Source: Ceratotherium simum simum (Eukaryota; Chordata; Mammalia; Perissodactyla; Rhinocerotidae). From it: a stretch of 64,000 nt of DNA. The translations under genes were made by a program, and so were the position numbers. The DNA is taken from assembly GCF_000283155.1 (NCBI RefSeq), contig NW_004454193.1:4789650-4853649 (forward strand), in the 5' to 3' direction. The notes under the pieces were generated by a model that worked only from the letters and a program-made list of their open reading frames with translations, was not told where the DNA came from and did no database searches. This document shows, one piece after another, positions 24,394 through 36,763 of this stretch (positions are counted from its first letter, which is position 1; each line of letters opens with the position of its first letter).

Positions 24394-25576
24394 CTAGGGA
24401 GAAAATAGCAGAAAAGTGTTAATATCATTCAACAGACTCTTCTTCAGATAGGCTAGCTCAAACAGTAGTTGAGAAGATAAAAACAGCTCTATCAAAGTCC
24501 AAAGTTCAGTGGCATCTCAGAAATCTAAAAATCAAAGCTTGTCACATGTGTACGAAGATACATATTTTAGATGTATTGCATGTATAAATACACATTTCTT
24601 ATAGAGCTAAGACTAATGATCTGATCCTGAAGTTTATCTAGTGGAAAGGCTATAGGATAATGATTCCTACACAGAACCAGAATTTCTAAGCTAGAAAGAA
24701 ATAACAAGTCTAAAAGGGATCAGGACACAACAATGAAGAATTTGTTCTAACATACAGTGTTAACAAATTTCAGAATGGTAAACCACTGTAAAGAAGGTAC
24801 ATCATCGTAATTTGGATTGGTTATTTCCTCCTAAGGAAAACATTTCATTTAAAATAGATATGTGAATTTAGAAACAGTTAAAATGGCAGACTTAGGAATC
24901 TTAAATTCTGTGGATCGACTCTGAGGGTCCAGGAACTGAGGCTGCAGGAAAGTAGATGTGAAATTTCGAGTGTATGGAGGCTTTTCTTGGAAGGGGGGCT
25001 CAGCTTTTGCTGGTGTACCAAAGGCAGACTGGTGCAGGCCTTGGGCCTTCTCTGAGCTCAGTGGTGGGGGCCAGACGAGATGCTGATTTGGAACCTGGGA
25101 CCCCATCCCTCTGTGGACAATGATACTTGCTAGTGACTCAAGGCCAGAATCCTGGACTTTGTAAGTTGGACAGCACTTAGGAGTCTATATAGTTTCCTGT
25201 TTATATTTCTTGTGGTTTTCCTTGAACTTTTAATGTGTGTGCATGTTTAATTCCAAGAAAAGCTGTGAGAAAACCTTCCAACAAAACTTAGGATACAGAG
25301 ACTGAGGTGGAGCAAAGAGCCGGCAGGGAGATTGCAGGGGCACACGTGGTCCCTAGCTCACTCCCCTGAGTTTTCACCTCTTCTTTGGGCCTTCTCACTT
25401 CTACGTCTGGGACACAACAAAGACCTGACCAACGTTTAATTTTTTGACTCTTTCCCAAAACATGGCCACAACAGCTGTCTTGGTCAGATTAGTATGGTCC
25501 CATGTGGTCTTGCAGAGTGAGAAGATGGGTTGCTAAACAGAACTGACTGTAGAAAAGATTAAGAATATAAAGAATA

Positions 25577-25834
25577 GGGGCCAGCCCGGTGGCGCAAGCA
25601 GTTAAGTGTGCACCTCCGCTGCGGCGGCCCCGGGTTCGCCGGTTCGGATCCCGGGTGCGCACCGACGCACTGCTTGGCAAGCCATGCTGTGGCGGTGTCC
25701 CATATAAAGTGGAGGAAGATGGGCACGGATGTTAGCCCAGGGCCAGTCTTCCTCAGCAAAAAAAGAGGAGGATTGGCAGATGTTAGCACAGAGCTGATCT
25801 CCTCACAAAATAAATAAATAAATAAATAAATAAA
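25577..25834 (+). mobile_element. ERE SINE with AAAT tail, in RPGRIP1L intron
   Basis: It starts GGGGCCAGCCCGGTGGCG. The B-box area reads GGGTTCGCCGGTTCGGATCC, which carries an extra near-duplicate GGTTCG. The tail is an (AAAT)n array. AAGAATATAAAGAATAG before and AGAATATAAAGGATAG after mark the target site. Confidence 0.93.
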
Positions 25835-26295
25835 AGAATATAAAGGATAGGTAATTATGGTCATTTTTGTCAGACTCTCTTGGTTCTGGGTGTCTCTAAT
25901 ACAGTTTAGATTAATATTTTAATCCTCTCATCTTCTTCTGCACCTGCCAAACAAAGTTGTGACCAACTACCATGGAGTTAGATATGTGTAGTTTATAAAG
26001 ATTTCCCAGAACAGGTTTCTAATTCAGTTATTTGATCTAATTTGGTTAATTATTTGGCTTGATCTGACTTTTGAGCACTTGACATATATCCAGGACAAGC
26101 TTGACATGTGAACCACGTGGTTCATGAACCGCTATGGTGTAAGCAGAGCACCTGGTACTTACAAGGTACTCAGTTAAGTGTTCATTTAATGCAGGAGTAA
26201 ATGAGTAGACAAACCATGTACACCTTTCCAGAGATGGCTCTGCTCACACAACAAATGAGAAGAGGACTCAGCCTCGTTTCTTCATTTATTGTGTA

Positions 26296-26626
26296 CAGTC
26301 GTCCCTCGGTGTCCAGGGGGCACTGGTTTCAGGAACCCCCACGGATACCAAAATCCACGATGCTCAAGTCCCTTATATAAAATGGCATAGAATTTGCATA
26401 TAACCTATGCACGTCCTCCCATATACTTTAAATCATCTCTAGATTACTTATAAAACCTAACACAACGTAAATGCTACGCAATAGTCGTTACACTGTATTG
26501 TTTAGAGAATAACAACAAGAAAAAAAGTCTGTACGTGTTCAGTACAGATGTAACCATCGTAGGCCTTTCCATCCGCAATTGGCTGAATCTGAGGATGCGG
26601 AACCTATGGATATGCAAGGTCAACTG
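26296..26626. mobile_element. MER2-like Tigger MITE
   Basis: It begins CAGTCGTCCCTCGGTGTCC and ends in the inverted GGTCAACTG after GATGCGGAACCTATGGATA. Inside are CATATAACCTATGCACGTCC and AATCATCTCTAGATTACTTA, typical of MER2/Tigger. The element is flanked by TA on both sides, the expected TcMar target duplication. No transposase is encoded. Confidence 0.88.
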
Positions 26627-27292
26627 TATAGTCCTGGCTACTCCTGATTATGATTTTAAAAAGTCTGACTCATAAAGTACAATTCCTTCAGCGTGTTATA
26701 AATATGTTCTATAAGAACAGAAGGTAGAAATTAAGCATCGTTGAGACTTGCCGGTGACACCTGGTGAGGTGGAAATCCAGGACAGCACATTCTGTCAGGA
26801 ATCCCTTACTCCTTCCTGAATCCTGGTAGGAAACCAGTGACCAAAACTATTCAGTTATTTGCAGTGACTGTATCACTGGATTGTAATGTTGAATTAAAGA
26901 GAAGCCTTGCAAAAGATATTACAACGATCACTCAGAATAAGATGCTTTAGCTGAAATATGGCTTGACAACATGAGTCTTCCAAAAACAACATTAAAAAAG
27001 TCCAACGGCCAAATTTTTGTCACATAACACCCCTAGTATTAACAAAATGCTTAATTCCTTATGAAATGCCATTAATTATTTTTCAATTTCTGTTGATTCA
27101 AAGGAAGGCAGAGGGGGAGGGCACGAGGGACGCAGGAGAGGCTTCCAGCTTCAACAATAAGTCAGCTTGAGTTGCAAAAGATTCAACTACTGTGTGACTC
27201 AACGTCCCTGCAGCCAGCAAAAAGGTTTTAATAAAGAATTTGGATTTCAGCAATTGTTTTTTGTACAAATTGAGCAACACTTCCCCCCGTAC

Positions 27293-27426
27293 CATCGATG
27301 TCTTGCTCGATGATGTCTCTCCCCTCCTGAAACATGTCAGCAAGGTCGACGTTAGCAATGCCAACGTCCTCACACTCCAGATCCTGCTCATCCTCTGGAG
27401 GGTCGCTGACCACAGTGAAGCGAACG
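27293..27426 (-). CDS. RPGRIP1L: RPGRIP1L coding exon: RPGR-interacting domain, penultimate coding exon
   Basis: This 134-base minus-strand exon supplies one base to finish a serine codon, then 44 codons, then one base of the next. It encodes [20 protein letters not shown] followed by [20 protein letters not shown] and QDID. The acceptor is CCCTTCTCAG|CG and the donor is ATG|GTACGG, with +5 and +6 matching poorly. The [18 protein letters not shown] block is among the best conserved parts of RPGRIP1L and its paralogue family. The open frame runs past the donor for about 20 codons of non-homologous sequence, which is intron. Confidence 0.95.
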
Positions 27427-28564
27427 CTGAGAAGGGCAAGAACAGAGAAAATCACCATAAAGTCAGAAAAATCATGATGAAACAAAACTCCCAAATAGGT
27501 TTTTATCACTAAGTATGAAATATCAAAGTTTCCAATTATCCCAATAAAAAATGACATTAGGTTAGATAAGTTACAACATGAACTATTACAATTATTACAG
27601 CGCACTCAGCCTTCAAATGAACATTAAGCCACTTTTCTCAGTACTGATTAACATTTATCCCTAGAATCTGAGAAAATGACCAGGCAAAGAGAAGAACCAG
27701 ATGCTCACTCTCTCACACACTGTCTGGTCATATTTTGACACATCTACTTTCAAGGCTAAAAGGATCAAGTGAAAGAAGACCGTGGAGGTTAGGGCAGCAT
27801 TGCCAATAGAAATGCAACATTTTCTATAGAAATGTATGACTTTGGAGTTGCTACTAAGCAATTTAACCAACCGTATGTGTTCTATAAAATGCAGAGATCA
27901 TGCTCCCTGCGTGACAGTCTAAATCATGTTAGATAAATGTTGTAGCTCTGTCCAACAGCTATATGAAATGTTTCTATTACTTCAGCAACCTCTTAACTTA
28001 CAATCACAGCATCCAAGTTTTATTTTACTTTTAGACACATAATTGTAGGGGTCTGATGGAACTGATTTGAATTAGTGGCTTGTGTTGAGGCCAAACACAT
28101 TTGGATTGACCAAATGGCAGGAATTGACAGTTAAGTACTCTTTTGATATGTCTTGGCAGCAAAGCTTAAACCAGGGATGCTTGGAAACTACCATTTTCAA
28201 AATGTATCCAACCAAAATCAGAAACAAAACAAGAAACTTGTTTCTTAGATAAAAATCTAAGTCTCTGGGGAATCATGCCTTGAAAAATATGCACAAATAA
28301 ATTCCTTTCCAAACGCTTATAGGTAAACATGACAATATTTTTAACTAATTTGCTGAAAATAAGTATTCAACATTTCATTCCTTTACTTAAGTCCTTGTTT
28401 TTAGCTAGCAATAAATTTTGATTAGAAAATAGAAATCCCTTAAGTTGAAACCAAAGGTAATACCTATTCACAAAATAGTTGTAAAAAGTGCAGATCCTGG
28501 ACCACAAGTGGGTAAGATGGGTGTTTTATATGACACATAAAACAGAAGGATTAAGATGGAGTTA

Positions 28565-28745
28565 TTAAGGGCATCCATTCTGGCTTCAAATTTCTGCTTT
28601 CCTACTTATTAGCTGTGTGACTGTGAACAAATTACTTAACCTCTCTGATAGGGCTCTTGTGAGCATCAAATGAGATGGTACATGTAAACAGTGCCTGGAA
28701 CATAGTAAACACTGAGTAAATGTTTGCTCTTTTATTATTACTATT
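28565..28745 (+). repeat. MIR SINE
   Basis: Forward MIR with TTAGCTGTGTGACTGTGAAC, AAATTACTTAACCTCTCTGA and GTGCCTGGAACATAGTAAAC in order. Confidence 0.85.
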
Positions 28746-29539
28746 TTTAATATAGGTAGAGTTGCTTACGTGTCTACACTTCTATGTGGAGAGAAAAAGA
28801 AGGCATGGAAAAGGCTTGTTTCAGTTGAGGACTGCGATTCCCAAACTATACAATCACTATACCACTCAATTAAGTAAGAAGAACGATGATGGAAGAAATT
28901 GTCCTAAAATGTATATGCTTGGAAGAGTAAGAATTAAAAGTGATATTTGATGCACATTTTACATCCACAAGACTTACAGAAAAGACAGAGGCTACACAGA
29001 TGGTAATAATAATATTAAGTGTTATCCTTATATAACGTTTCATATCTAAGGATCATATCTACATCACTTTACAAATGCAGACTATTACCTCCACTGAATA
29101 TGAGAATTCTGAGACAAAAGGAAAAAAAATCTAAACGCCAGAGAAAGGGCTAGGAACAAAAATTACAATATTTCTGGCTTTAAATTCTATAGAGAGCAAA
29201 ATGAGATATCAAATACAAAATCAAGAAACTATCAAGTTAAGCTAAAAAGGAAGGAAAGTACACTAAAATAATTTAAAAACTACCGTTTGGCTTAGGGTAA
29301 ATGTCCACACACAGACACACACAGACATGCCCTATATCTCACCTTTAACCCCGCCAAACAAAGAGGTGAGACCTTGTTTCAGTCCTGGAGAGCCTACAGC
29401 CTGGCCTGAGGACCGGGATATACACATGGGGTGGACGCCCAGTTCCCAAGGGGAGGCGAAGACGGGAGGAGCCGCACGGGCCGCTCCTGCTCCCCTGCTG
29501 TCCCTCCACTTCTCAGCGGGACCCGGCCCTGGAAACACC

Positions 29540-29860
29540 CCTCTGTATATTGCTTCATGCCGGGAATTCTCTCTTCCTGGAATGATCTTCCTGGGGCTCT
29601 TCATGACGCGATTGGGTTCTCTCATCCTTCACTAACCAGCCTAAATGTCACCTCCTCAGGTTCGCCTATTATCTTCTATTTTAGCAACTTGAACTTTCTC
29701 TTAGTCCTTGTTGTAATAAGCAATTGGCTGATTTGTTCACTTGTTGTTGTCTGTCTTCCTCAGTGGGATATGAACTCCACGAGTACAGAGACTTCCCCTC
29801 CTTTACCATTTTAGCTCCTGATACTTATATGGGGACTAGAAATATTTGTCGAATTACGCT
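29540..29860 (+). repeat. L2 LINE 3' fragment
   Basis: L2-like phrases: GAATTCTCTCTTCCTGGAAT, CTAAATGTCACCTCCTCAG and GGATATGAACTCCACGAGTA, then GGGACTAGAAATATTTGTCG near the 3' end. The open frames in this block are by-products. Confidence 0.65.
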
Positions 29861-31944
29861 GTGAACTGCAGAAGGGAAGTCCCTATTGAAGGCTGGCTTC
29901 TTTGGGGAAGGTTTACTGGAGAAGGCAGGCCTCGGGCTGGGCCTCAAGATTCAGATCTCAAATGTCACTTGCTGTTATTTAGGAAATCAGAAGGCACTAA
30001 AACTCCTTAAATAATTTAACACAATTTCTGAGTCTTTTCTCATTCTGAAATAATTCATTTTTACTTGAAACAGGACAGAAGAGCCTATGGTCACCAGTGA
30101 GTTTTACATATTAAATGCTGATAGTTATGTTGAATCTGCTCAATATTACACTGTTAAAGAGAAGAAATGAGACCAAAAAGTAACCTTAAGTCAGTGTCAA
30201 AACTATGACTTGAAATAAATAATTTTTAAAGTCCCATTTCAGCGTTTTGCCTCCGTTTTGAGGTGACACTTGTATATTTGCAAATGTAGCCTGGGGCAGG
30301 ATGCAAAGGTACTATGTATAATTCATTATACATTGTATATAACTTTATGCACATCAGAGAGGATGGGCCAAACTTCTCTAACTGTGGCTTTGTAAGTTAT
30401 CACCAATGTTCAAGAGGGTTGCTGTCTGAGAAAATAAATTCTTATAAACTGGGAAGTACTTTAAGTAATGTGACCTCCGAGCATTTCACAAAGGTGAGAA
30501 CATTCACTGGAATAACAATTCTCTTTTGGTTGTGGAAATATGTAAATATAAACTCCCTTCTTTTTTCCCTTGAGAAAATGCTACTGTCAAGGGAGAACAG
30601 TGGGACAGGCCATTGTGCGTGAGGCCCCATTCCCTCCCGTGGCGGCCTGAGGACACACGGCCAGCACTCAGGTGTTCACGCAGTGTCATCAGCCGTGACT
30701 CAGTCACTTTGCACCTGCAATGTCTCTCTCGGTTTTTCTGAAGAATGACATAAACATTTGTGTCTCTGTGGGGCATTTAAAGATTTTTAGAGAAACAATG
30801 ATGGGAGAGTAGGAGTCATTACTGTTACTGTGGACTTTTTTTTAATTTTTAAAACTATTTTGGTACAAATAAGTAGGTCTTCTGAGGAAAGGCAGGTCTA
30901 AAATTAAAGCAGAATCTGCCTGTTTTTAAAATAGACACTTTCAAAGAAACAAAACTGCTCTCCCCCGACAAGGACTGCTACTTGTAATATGTTCTAACAT
31001 TCCAGAAACAAAGTGAACACGGAGGCAGGTGAGTAAGACTGAGCAGACCGGTAAGGCCAGCCCAGGTCCTGTCCACGGGAACAGAGCTCAGTCCCGGACA
31101 GTGATGACCCGGCTTGCTGACCACAGAGAGGGAGATGATGTGGCCAGTGCTGTGCAGTCACTAGTGACCTGGGATACCCCTGGGGGACTGGTGGTATCTG
31201 AGGGGCTTTGAAAGAAGCCCAAGTATACAAAGTTAATAAGTAAAACTTGAGTGATTATCTACCATCCTAGGAAAAACAGAACCTCAGGTGAATTAACGGG
31301 ATTTTACCACCACTTCTTCAGAATTGAGATCGGAACAAACAGTATACATACTGGGAGTTAATGAAAAAGCTACCATCAGATCCCAAAAGCCAAGAATCCC
31401 AGTCTCCTTTCTTGCAACAGAAGATCAAATGCTAGTCTGGAAGCTCTTGAGAAAAATACAATGTCTTTAACATTCACTTCATGACTCTAGGAAAGGAAAG
31501 GACTTGAGTCTCTTTCTAAGGTGGTGGGTAAGCTCCATTCTTAAGGCAGTGAGAGGCTGTTTCGTCTATGGGCCATAAAGGCAAGGAGAGGAGGACAACG
31601 GAGAGATCAAGGGTCCACCCAGGCCAGGGGGGAGAGCCAGCAAAGGGGCGTTGGTGAAACCCAGCTCAGGAGTTAACTGGCAGTTAGACAGCTCCTTAAA
31701 CCGCATGGAGGGAGGCTCACACAAAAGCACAAACGTACTAAGATCAGGTTTTTTTCCTTCTCAAAAGGGTATAATTTCTCTACTGAACCAGAATTGCAAA
31801 AGCGTCCTGTTCAAATTTGAAAAGAAAAAATGCATTCAGAGAATAATACGAAATGATGACTTACTAAACAATGATAGCAAGGTGAAAACTACTCTGCAAG
31901 GCTGATGAGCTTCTACAAATACTAATATATTACTACTACTCGCA

Positions 31945-32170
31945 ACGATCAGAATGAACACTTAATGTGCACTTACCATGCGTATTCTACCCATCTTACA
32001 TAAATTCTCTCATTTAATCCTCACAACAACCCTATATGGTATTATCTCCATTTTACAGACAAAGAAAATGAGGCACGGGGTCATTGTCTGAGGTCAGACA
32101 GCAAGTAGGTGACGGAACAAGAATTTACACGCAAGCCACTTGACTCCAGGGTGCACCCTCCTCGCACCCA
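31945..32170 (-). repeat. MIR SINE
   Basis: Reverse MIR: CATTTAATCCTCACAACAAC, then ATCTCCATTTTACAGACAAA and GTCAGACAGCAAGTAGGTGA. Confidence 0.8.
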
Positions 32171-32234
32171 ACTGCTACGCTCTGTGCAGTTACACCTGAA
32201 CAGCAACAGGACACTTTTCGTACACGGTACAGTC

Positions 32235-32360
32235 TTTTGATTTGCAAAGCACTATAGGATCTTCCCAGTTACCTGCATGGTAGGCAGGGCTCCTACATTT
32301 CTAGGAGGAAGGAGACCCAGAGAGGTCACATACTCATTCAAGGACACGGAGTGAATTGGG
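32235..32360 (-). repeat. Second MIR-like fragment
   Basis: TTTGCAAAGCACTATAGGAT and AGACCCAGAGAGGTCACATA resemble a reverse MIR. It ends just 100 bases before an RPGRIP1L exon. Confidence 0.5.
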
Positions 32361-32463
32361 GAAGTCAGGTGTTCTGAGTCCTCATCTTGTGTTTTTCTTC
32401 ACCACACCATGCTACAGAGACCTTTACATAAACCATCAGATAATTCAGAATGCTTAAATGTAC

Positions 32464-32548
32464 CTTCTATTAGGCATCTCTTGTTTTAGTAGTACAGCTT
32501 TTAGGATGTCTCTCTTTGCTTGGTTGTTTTCTTTATCCACGTAGATCA
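32464..32548 (-). CDS. RPGRIP1L: RPGRIP1L coding exon: middle of RPGR-interacting domain
   Basis: This 85-base minus-strand exon completes a codon with TG and ends two bases into the next. It encodes [20 protein letters not shown] followed by KQEMPNR. The acceptor is a poly-T tract followed by GGTGTAG|TG, and the donor AAG|GTACAT is moderate. Its upstream tract contains an uninterrupted run of T on the minus strand, which is A-rich at 32556-32572 on the plus strand. The charged helix-like insert [15 protein letters not shown] is the loop between strands of the C2-like fold. The exon is too short to be found by open-frame length; I located it by its conserved sequence. Confidence 0.93.
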
Positions 32549-33840
32549 CTACACCAAAAAAAAAAAAAAAAAATCCACAGAAGGAAGTCACTCAGGAATA
32601 TGCTACATTAGTACCATTCTGTATTTGTATAAATACCTGTTCTTAGAGACGCAAGTCGTTCCACCTCACTTGTACGCCTGGCAAAACAAAGCAGCTCTGG
32701 AAACCAGAATCAAATCTGAATAGTCATGTGATCTAGTGTCATGTCACTGGCAGGTTTATGTGCACACTGTCAGAAAAGATACAAGCAACATCTAAGAGTG
32801 CCACATTGCTGTCACTGCCTGTTAATGGCACTGGCAGTCATGACAGTAAAAGCCAGCGGTCTTTATTGCTTTGTATTTGAGGGATTTACTGCATTTTCTT
32901 TCGCCCAAGAAGCGAGTGATAATGATAATGTATGGCAGAGAGCTTGTCCTTCCTGACAGCCTCGGTAATTTAATCCCTCTCTCCTGCCACAACATGCAAT
33001 AAAAGAGGCATCTAGCCTACTGGGCTGAGGAAACCCACAGGCTGGTGTCTGCTGGTGTTTGGGTGGGGGGAACGGGAGAGAAAGATGGAGGGAGGGAGAG
33101 CGAGAGTCTCTTTAGGGTATGAAGTTTGTCTCTGGTTTTAAAGGTACACGCTGGCATGCAGGAATGTGGCCAGACTCTACTTAGCTGAAATACTACCTAG
33201 CTGGATAACTGATCGACAGTCCCACCAGAAAGAAGATACCTGAAACCAGAAAGAGACACTTGAACACCTGAAACTGTAAATAAGTGTCTGTGCTTTGGGA
33301 AAACGGCATCTCAGAGTGTGAACATTCCAACTTTCACCCTGATTATTTTTTCTCAGCTCAGCAGCCTTCCAGCCATGCCTTAGCTTCTGAAGACACTTAT
33401 TCTTCAGATGCCCCTTTGGAGCTAAAGGCTCCCCTGTGACCAGATCTCAGCTTAGAGATTATCGCTGATCAAAAGTACACAGGGTGAAAGGCACCATGAC
33501 AATAAAGCCAGGCTCCGTGGGAACAAACGTTTCATACTGAGAATGTTTCCCTGGACAATTTTAGTTCAATCTCAAATTACGATGCAATCGACTCATTTAA
33601 TCGCTTGGCTCAGTTGAGCAAATATTAACTGAGGGCCAAAGATGTGCTGGGTACCGAGTTAGGCACGCAGGGTGGGAGACACAAAGGTGTTTGTGTAGGG
33701 TTAGGTTAGAGGTTTAAGAGAAGTAAAAAACAAGGTCAAAGAGGCATCTTAGCTTATTGCTCTTTGCACGATGCCATATTAGTAAATGTGACTAATTATA
33801 CAGGTTACTGAGATTTACAGGAATCAAAAAAGACAAAGAA

Positions 33841-34040
33841 GGCCAGCCCTGGTGACCTAGTGGTTACGTTTGGTGTGATCTGCTTCAGTGGCCCAGGTTC
33901 ATTTCCCGGGCGCAGACCTACACTACTCATCTGTCAGTGGCCATGCTGTGGTGGTGGCTCACATACAAAAAGAGGAAGATTGGCAGCGGATGGATGTTAG
34001 CTCAGCGTGAATCTTCCTCAGCAAAAGAAAAAAAAAAAAA
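33841..34040 (+). mobile_element. Diverged ERE SINE
   Basis: GGCCAGCCCTGGTGACCTAG head, a worn B box (CAGGTTCATTTCCCGGGCG) and tail of A. AAAAAGACAAAG flanks both ends. Many substitutions suggest an older copy. Confidence 0.88.
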
Positions 34041-34289
34041 GACAAAGGTTCACAGTATTTTGTAAATGTAGTGTTTTACTTATCCATGTTAAATAGTCAC
34101 GTTTATAGATGCTAATAGATGAGTTCCACTAAAGCTGGGAGATGTACCTCATTTTGGGCACCATTACACCAAGCTAAATGGGAATTTTTTGTTTTTGCTG
34201 TCAATCACCAATTCAAGATGTGGTAACCATATCCTCTTTGACCTCAGAGTACTAAAGGTTTTAAGCCATAATGGTCTACATTGTTTTTC

Positions 34290-35230
34290 TGTAATAATTT
34301 TTTTGTTAATTTTTCCCCAGTTTTATTGACAGATAATTGACATATAACATTGTATTAATTTTAGATGTACAACATAAAGATTTGCTATATGTATATATTT
34401 CGAAATGATCATAATAAGTTTAGTTCCATCACCTCACATACCACAAATTTTTTTTCCTCATGATAAGAACTTTTAAGATTTACTCTTAGCAACTTTCAAA
34501 TATGCAATACAGTATTGTTAACTATAATGGTCTACATTGTTTGAAGATAAAGGTAATCTTAATGATTAAACAGGAAAGACTGAATTCAAAGTCCAGCATC
34601 CAAATACAGAGTCTTTCAAGCAAACCAGACCAGTTCTGATAAATCTTAACAGCTTGAAAAAAATTTTCTTTTAATGTGATAAAATTTACATAACTTAAAA
34701 TTTACCATTTTACCTGTACAGTTCAGAGGCATTAAGTACATTCACACTGACGTGCAACCATCACCACTATCCATCTCCAGAACTTTTTCAGCATCCCAAA
34801 CTGAAACTCCACCCATTAAACAATATCTTCCCACTCCTCCCAGCCCCTGGTAACCACTATTCTACTTTCCTTCTCTATGAATTTGACGATTCTAAGTGCC
34901 TCATATAACTGGAACCATACAACATTTGCCCTTTTGTGTCTGGTTTATTTCACTTAGCGTAATGTTTTCAGGGTTCATCCTTGGCATATATTAAAATTTT
35001 ATTCCTTTTTAAGACTGAATAATGTTCCACTGAGTGTGTGTTTTGTAAACAAAACAAACTTTGTTTATCCATTTGTCTGTTGATGGACATTTGGGTTGTT
35101 TCCACCTTTTGGCTATAGTCAATGCTGCTGCTATGAATATGGGTTTAGAGTCCTTGCTTTTAATTCTTTTGGGTATATATCCAGAAGTAGAACTGCTGTA
35201 TCATATAGTAAGTCTACGTTTAACTTTTTT
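34290..35230 (-). mobile_element. L1 3' fragments
   Basis: Reverse L1 3' sequence in two parts. The first holds TTGACATATAACATTGTATT and ATGATAAGAACTTTTAAGAT. The second runs from about 34670 with TTACCATTTTACCTGTACAG, GCCCCTGGTAACCACTATTC and GTTGATGGACATTTGGGTTG. Confidence 0.85.
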
Positions 35231-35364
35231 TTTTTAACATCTTGACCATTGAAATTGGTAAAAAATGGTCTAGTTTGGGACACCTTCTGCTTCTGGAACA
35301 TCCAGTTGGCCAGCACACTATTTCCTATTCTCTTAACAAAGGTAAAAATTGTGATAGTCACCAT

Positions 35365-35550
35365 CTATTGAGTGATGTTTATGAACTAAGTACTACGCTC
35401 AGTACGTTTCTCACTGCAATCACATGTGTTAAGAACCGTGCTGACTCACCTTTTACAGATGATTAAACAGACCCAGAGAAGGTGAGTAATTTGCCCAAGG
35501 TCACCTGGTGAGAAAGTGGCAGAGCCAGAATTTGAATCTAGCCATGTCTG
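35365..35550 (-). repeat. MIR SINE
   Basis: Reverse MIR with CCTTTTACAGATGATTAAAC, then TGCCCAAGGTCACCTGGTGA and CAGAGCCAGAATTTGAATC. Confidence 0.88.
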
Positions 35551-35883
35551 CCACCACAGCTTCTACATGAAGCCAAAACTTTTCCTGCTGTTTAATCTGC
35601 GACCATGTCGTCAGCACAGACTGGAATGTGGGAAAGAGTTCCTTAACTGTATCAAGTGAAGCCACCTCATTCTCCTTTCACTCATTAATAAAGGGATATT
35701 GCTTAGATACACCCAATCCAGGTGCCTTCAACAACTCTTTTGGCTAAACACTTATTTAAAATTCCTTTTGGAAAAAACTCAAGCTACTTCCCAATAAGCT
35801 TAGCTCTCCAGAGGTGTACCACATGAGAACTACAGCTCTCCTGCCTGCACAAACAAAGCCTACAGTGGGCATTTTAATTTAGC

Positions 35884-36063
35884 CCGGTGGTTCTTAGCTT
35901 TAATGTGCATCAGAATCCCGTAAAAGGCTTGCTAAAATGCAGATTACTGAGCTCACCCCCAGTTTCTGATTCATTAGGTCTGGGGTAGGGCCTGAGAATC
36001 TGCATTTCTAACATCTTCCCAGCTGCTGCTGCTGGTCAAGATACCACACAATAAGAACCACTG
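35884..36063. mobile_element. MER5A-like hAT-Charlie element
   Basis: It starts GGTGGTTCTTAGC and ends in the inverted AAGAACCACTG. TCATTAGGTCTGGGGTAGGG and CTGAGAATCTGCATTTCTAA are in the middle. Non-coding DNA-transposon fossil. A younger ERE has inserted right at its right end. Confidence 0.85.
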
Positions 36064-36067
36064 TTCA

Positions 36068-36371
36068 GGGGCCGGCCCCGTGGCTTACCGGTTCAGTGTG
36101 TGCGCTCCGCTACTGGCGGCCCGGGGTTCGGATCCCGGGCGCGCACCGACACACCACTTCTCTGGCCATGCTGAGGCCGCGTCCCACATACAGCAACTAG
36201 AAGGATGTGCAGCTGTGACATACAACTGTCTACTGGGGCTTTGGGGAAAAAAAAAAGGAGGAGGATTGGAAATAGATGTTAGCTCAGGGCCAGTCTTCCT
36301 CAGCAAAAAGAGGAGGATTAGCATGGATGTTAGCTCAGGGCTGATCTTCCTCACAAAAAAAAAAAAAAAAA
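36068..36371 (+). mobile_element. Full-length ERE SINE
   Basis: A near-consensus copy: GGGGCCGGCCCCGTGGC, GGGGTTCGGATCCCGGGCG, CACATACAGCAACTAGAAGG, then two CTCAGCAAAAAGAGGAGG-type tail units. The duplication AGAACCACTGTTCAG (36053-36067 and from 36372) copies the end of the MER5A element it landed in. Confidence 0.97.
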
Positions 36372-36586
36372 GAACCACTGTTCAGCCCAACATTCCTTTG
36401 CCCAATTTTTGAACAGAATCAGAAACTAGTGAGCACTTCTGTATTGAACATATGAGAAAGAGGCACACTCTGACCACCACTAATTAGGTCACGATCCGAA
36501 GCACATCCATTTGGTGTTCTGAAACTAGATGGTTAAAAAAAAGTCTACATTTCAAAAGTTCAAATACAGCCTTTAAAAAGCAATTC

Positions 36587-36728
36587 TTTTTTTTTTTTTG
36601 GTGGGATGCCTGACACAGCATGGCTTGATAAGCAGCACGTAGGTCCGTGCCTGGGATCTGAACCTGCGAACCGTGGGCAGTCAAAGCGGAGAGCATAAAC
36701 TTAACCACTACGCCACCGGGCCGGCGCC
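36587..36728 (-). mobile_element. ERE SINE, shortened
   Basis: Reverse copy lacking the internal tail units: T run, GATGCCTGACACAGCATGGC, CTACGCCACCGGGCCGGC. AAAAAGCAATTCT flanks it on both sides. Confidence 0.95.
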
Positions 36729-36763
36729 AAAAAGCAATTCTGGTGATTATAAAAAGTATCAGA

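Larger units (their letters stand above)
24394..27292 (-). other. RPGRIP1L: Last RPGRIP1L intron, 2.9 kb
   Basis: It holds an ERE SINE (25577-25834) and a complete MER2-like Tigger MITE (26296-26626). The segment 24.4-25.55 kb and the segment after 26.65 kb show nothing else that I can identify. Confidence 0.75.
27427..32463 (-). other. RPGRIP1L: RPGRIP1L intron, 5 kb
   Basis: An intron with unusually few young insertions: one MIR, one L2 fragment and one or two MIR pieces close to the next exon. A locally GC-rich island at about 29.38-29.55 kb (GGGACCCGGCCCTGG) gives overlapping open frames on both strands without homology. The stretches 27.45-28.55, 28.75-29.3 and 29.9-31.9 kb show nothing recognisable. 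Confidence 0.7.

Noticed and set aside
29327..29814. Overlapping open frames on both strands near a GC-rich patch
   Set aside because: No homology or splice context; the second half is L2-derived and the location is intronic to RPGRIP1L.
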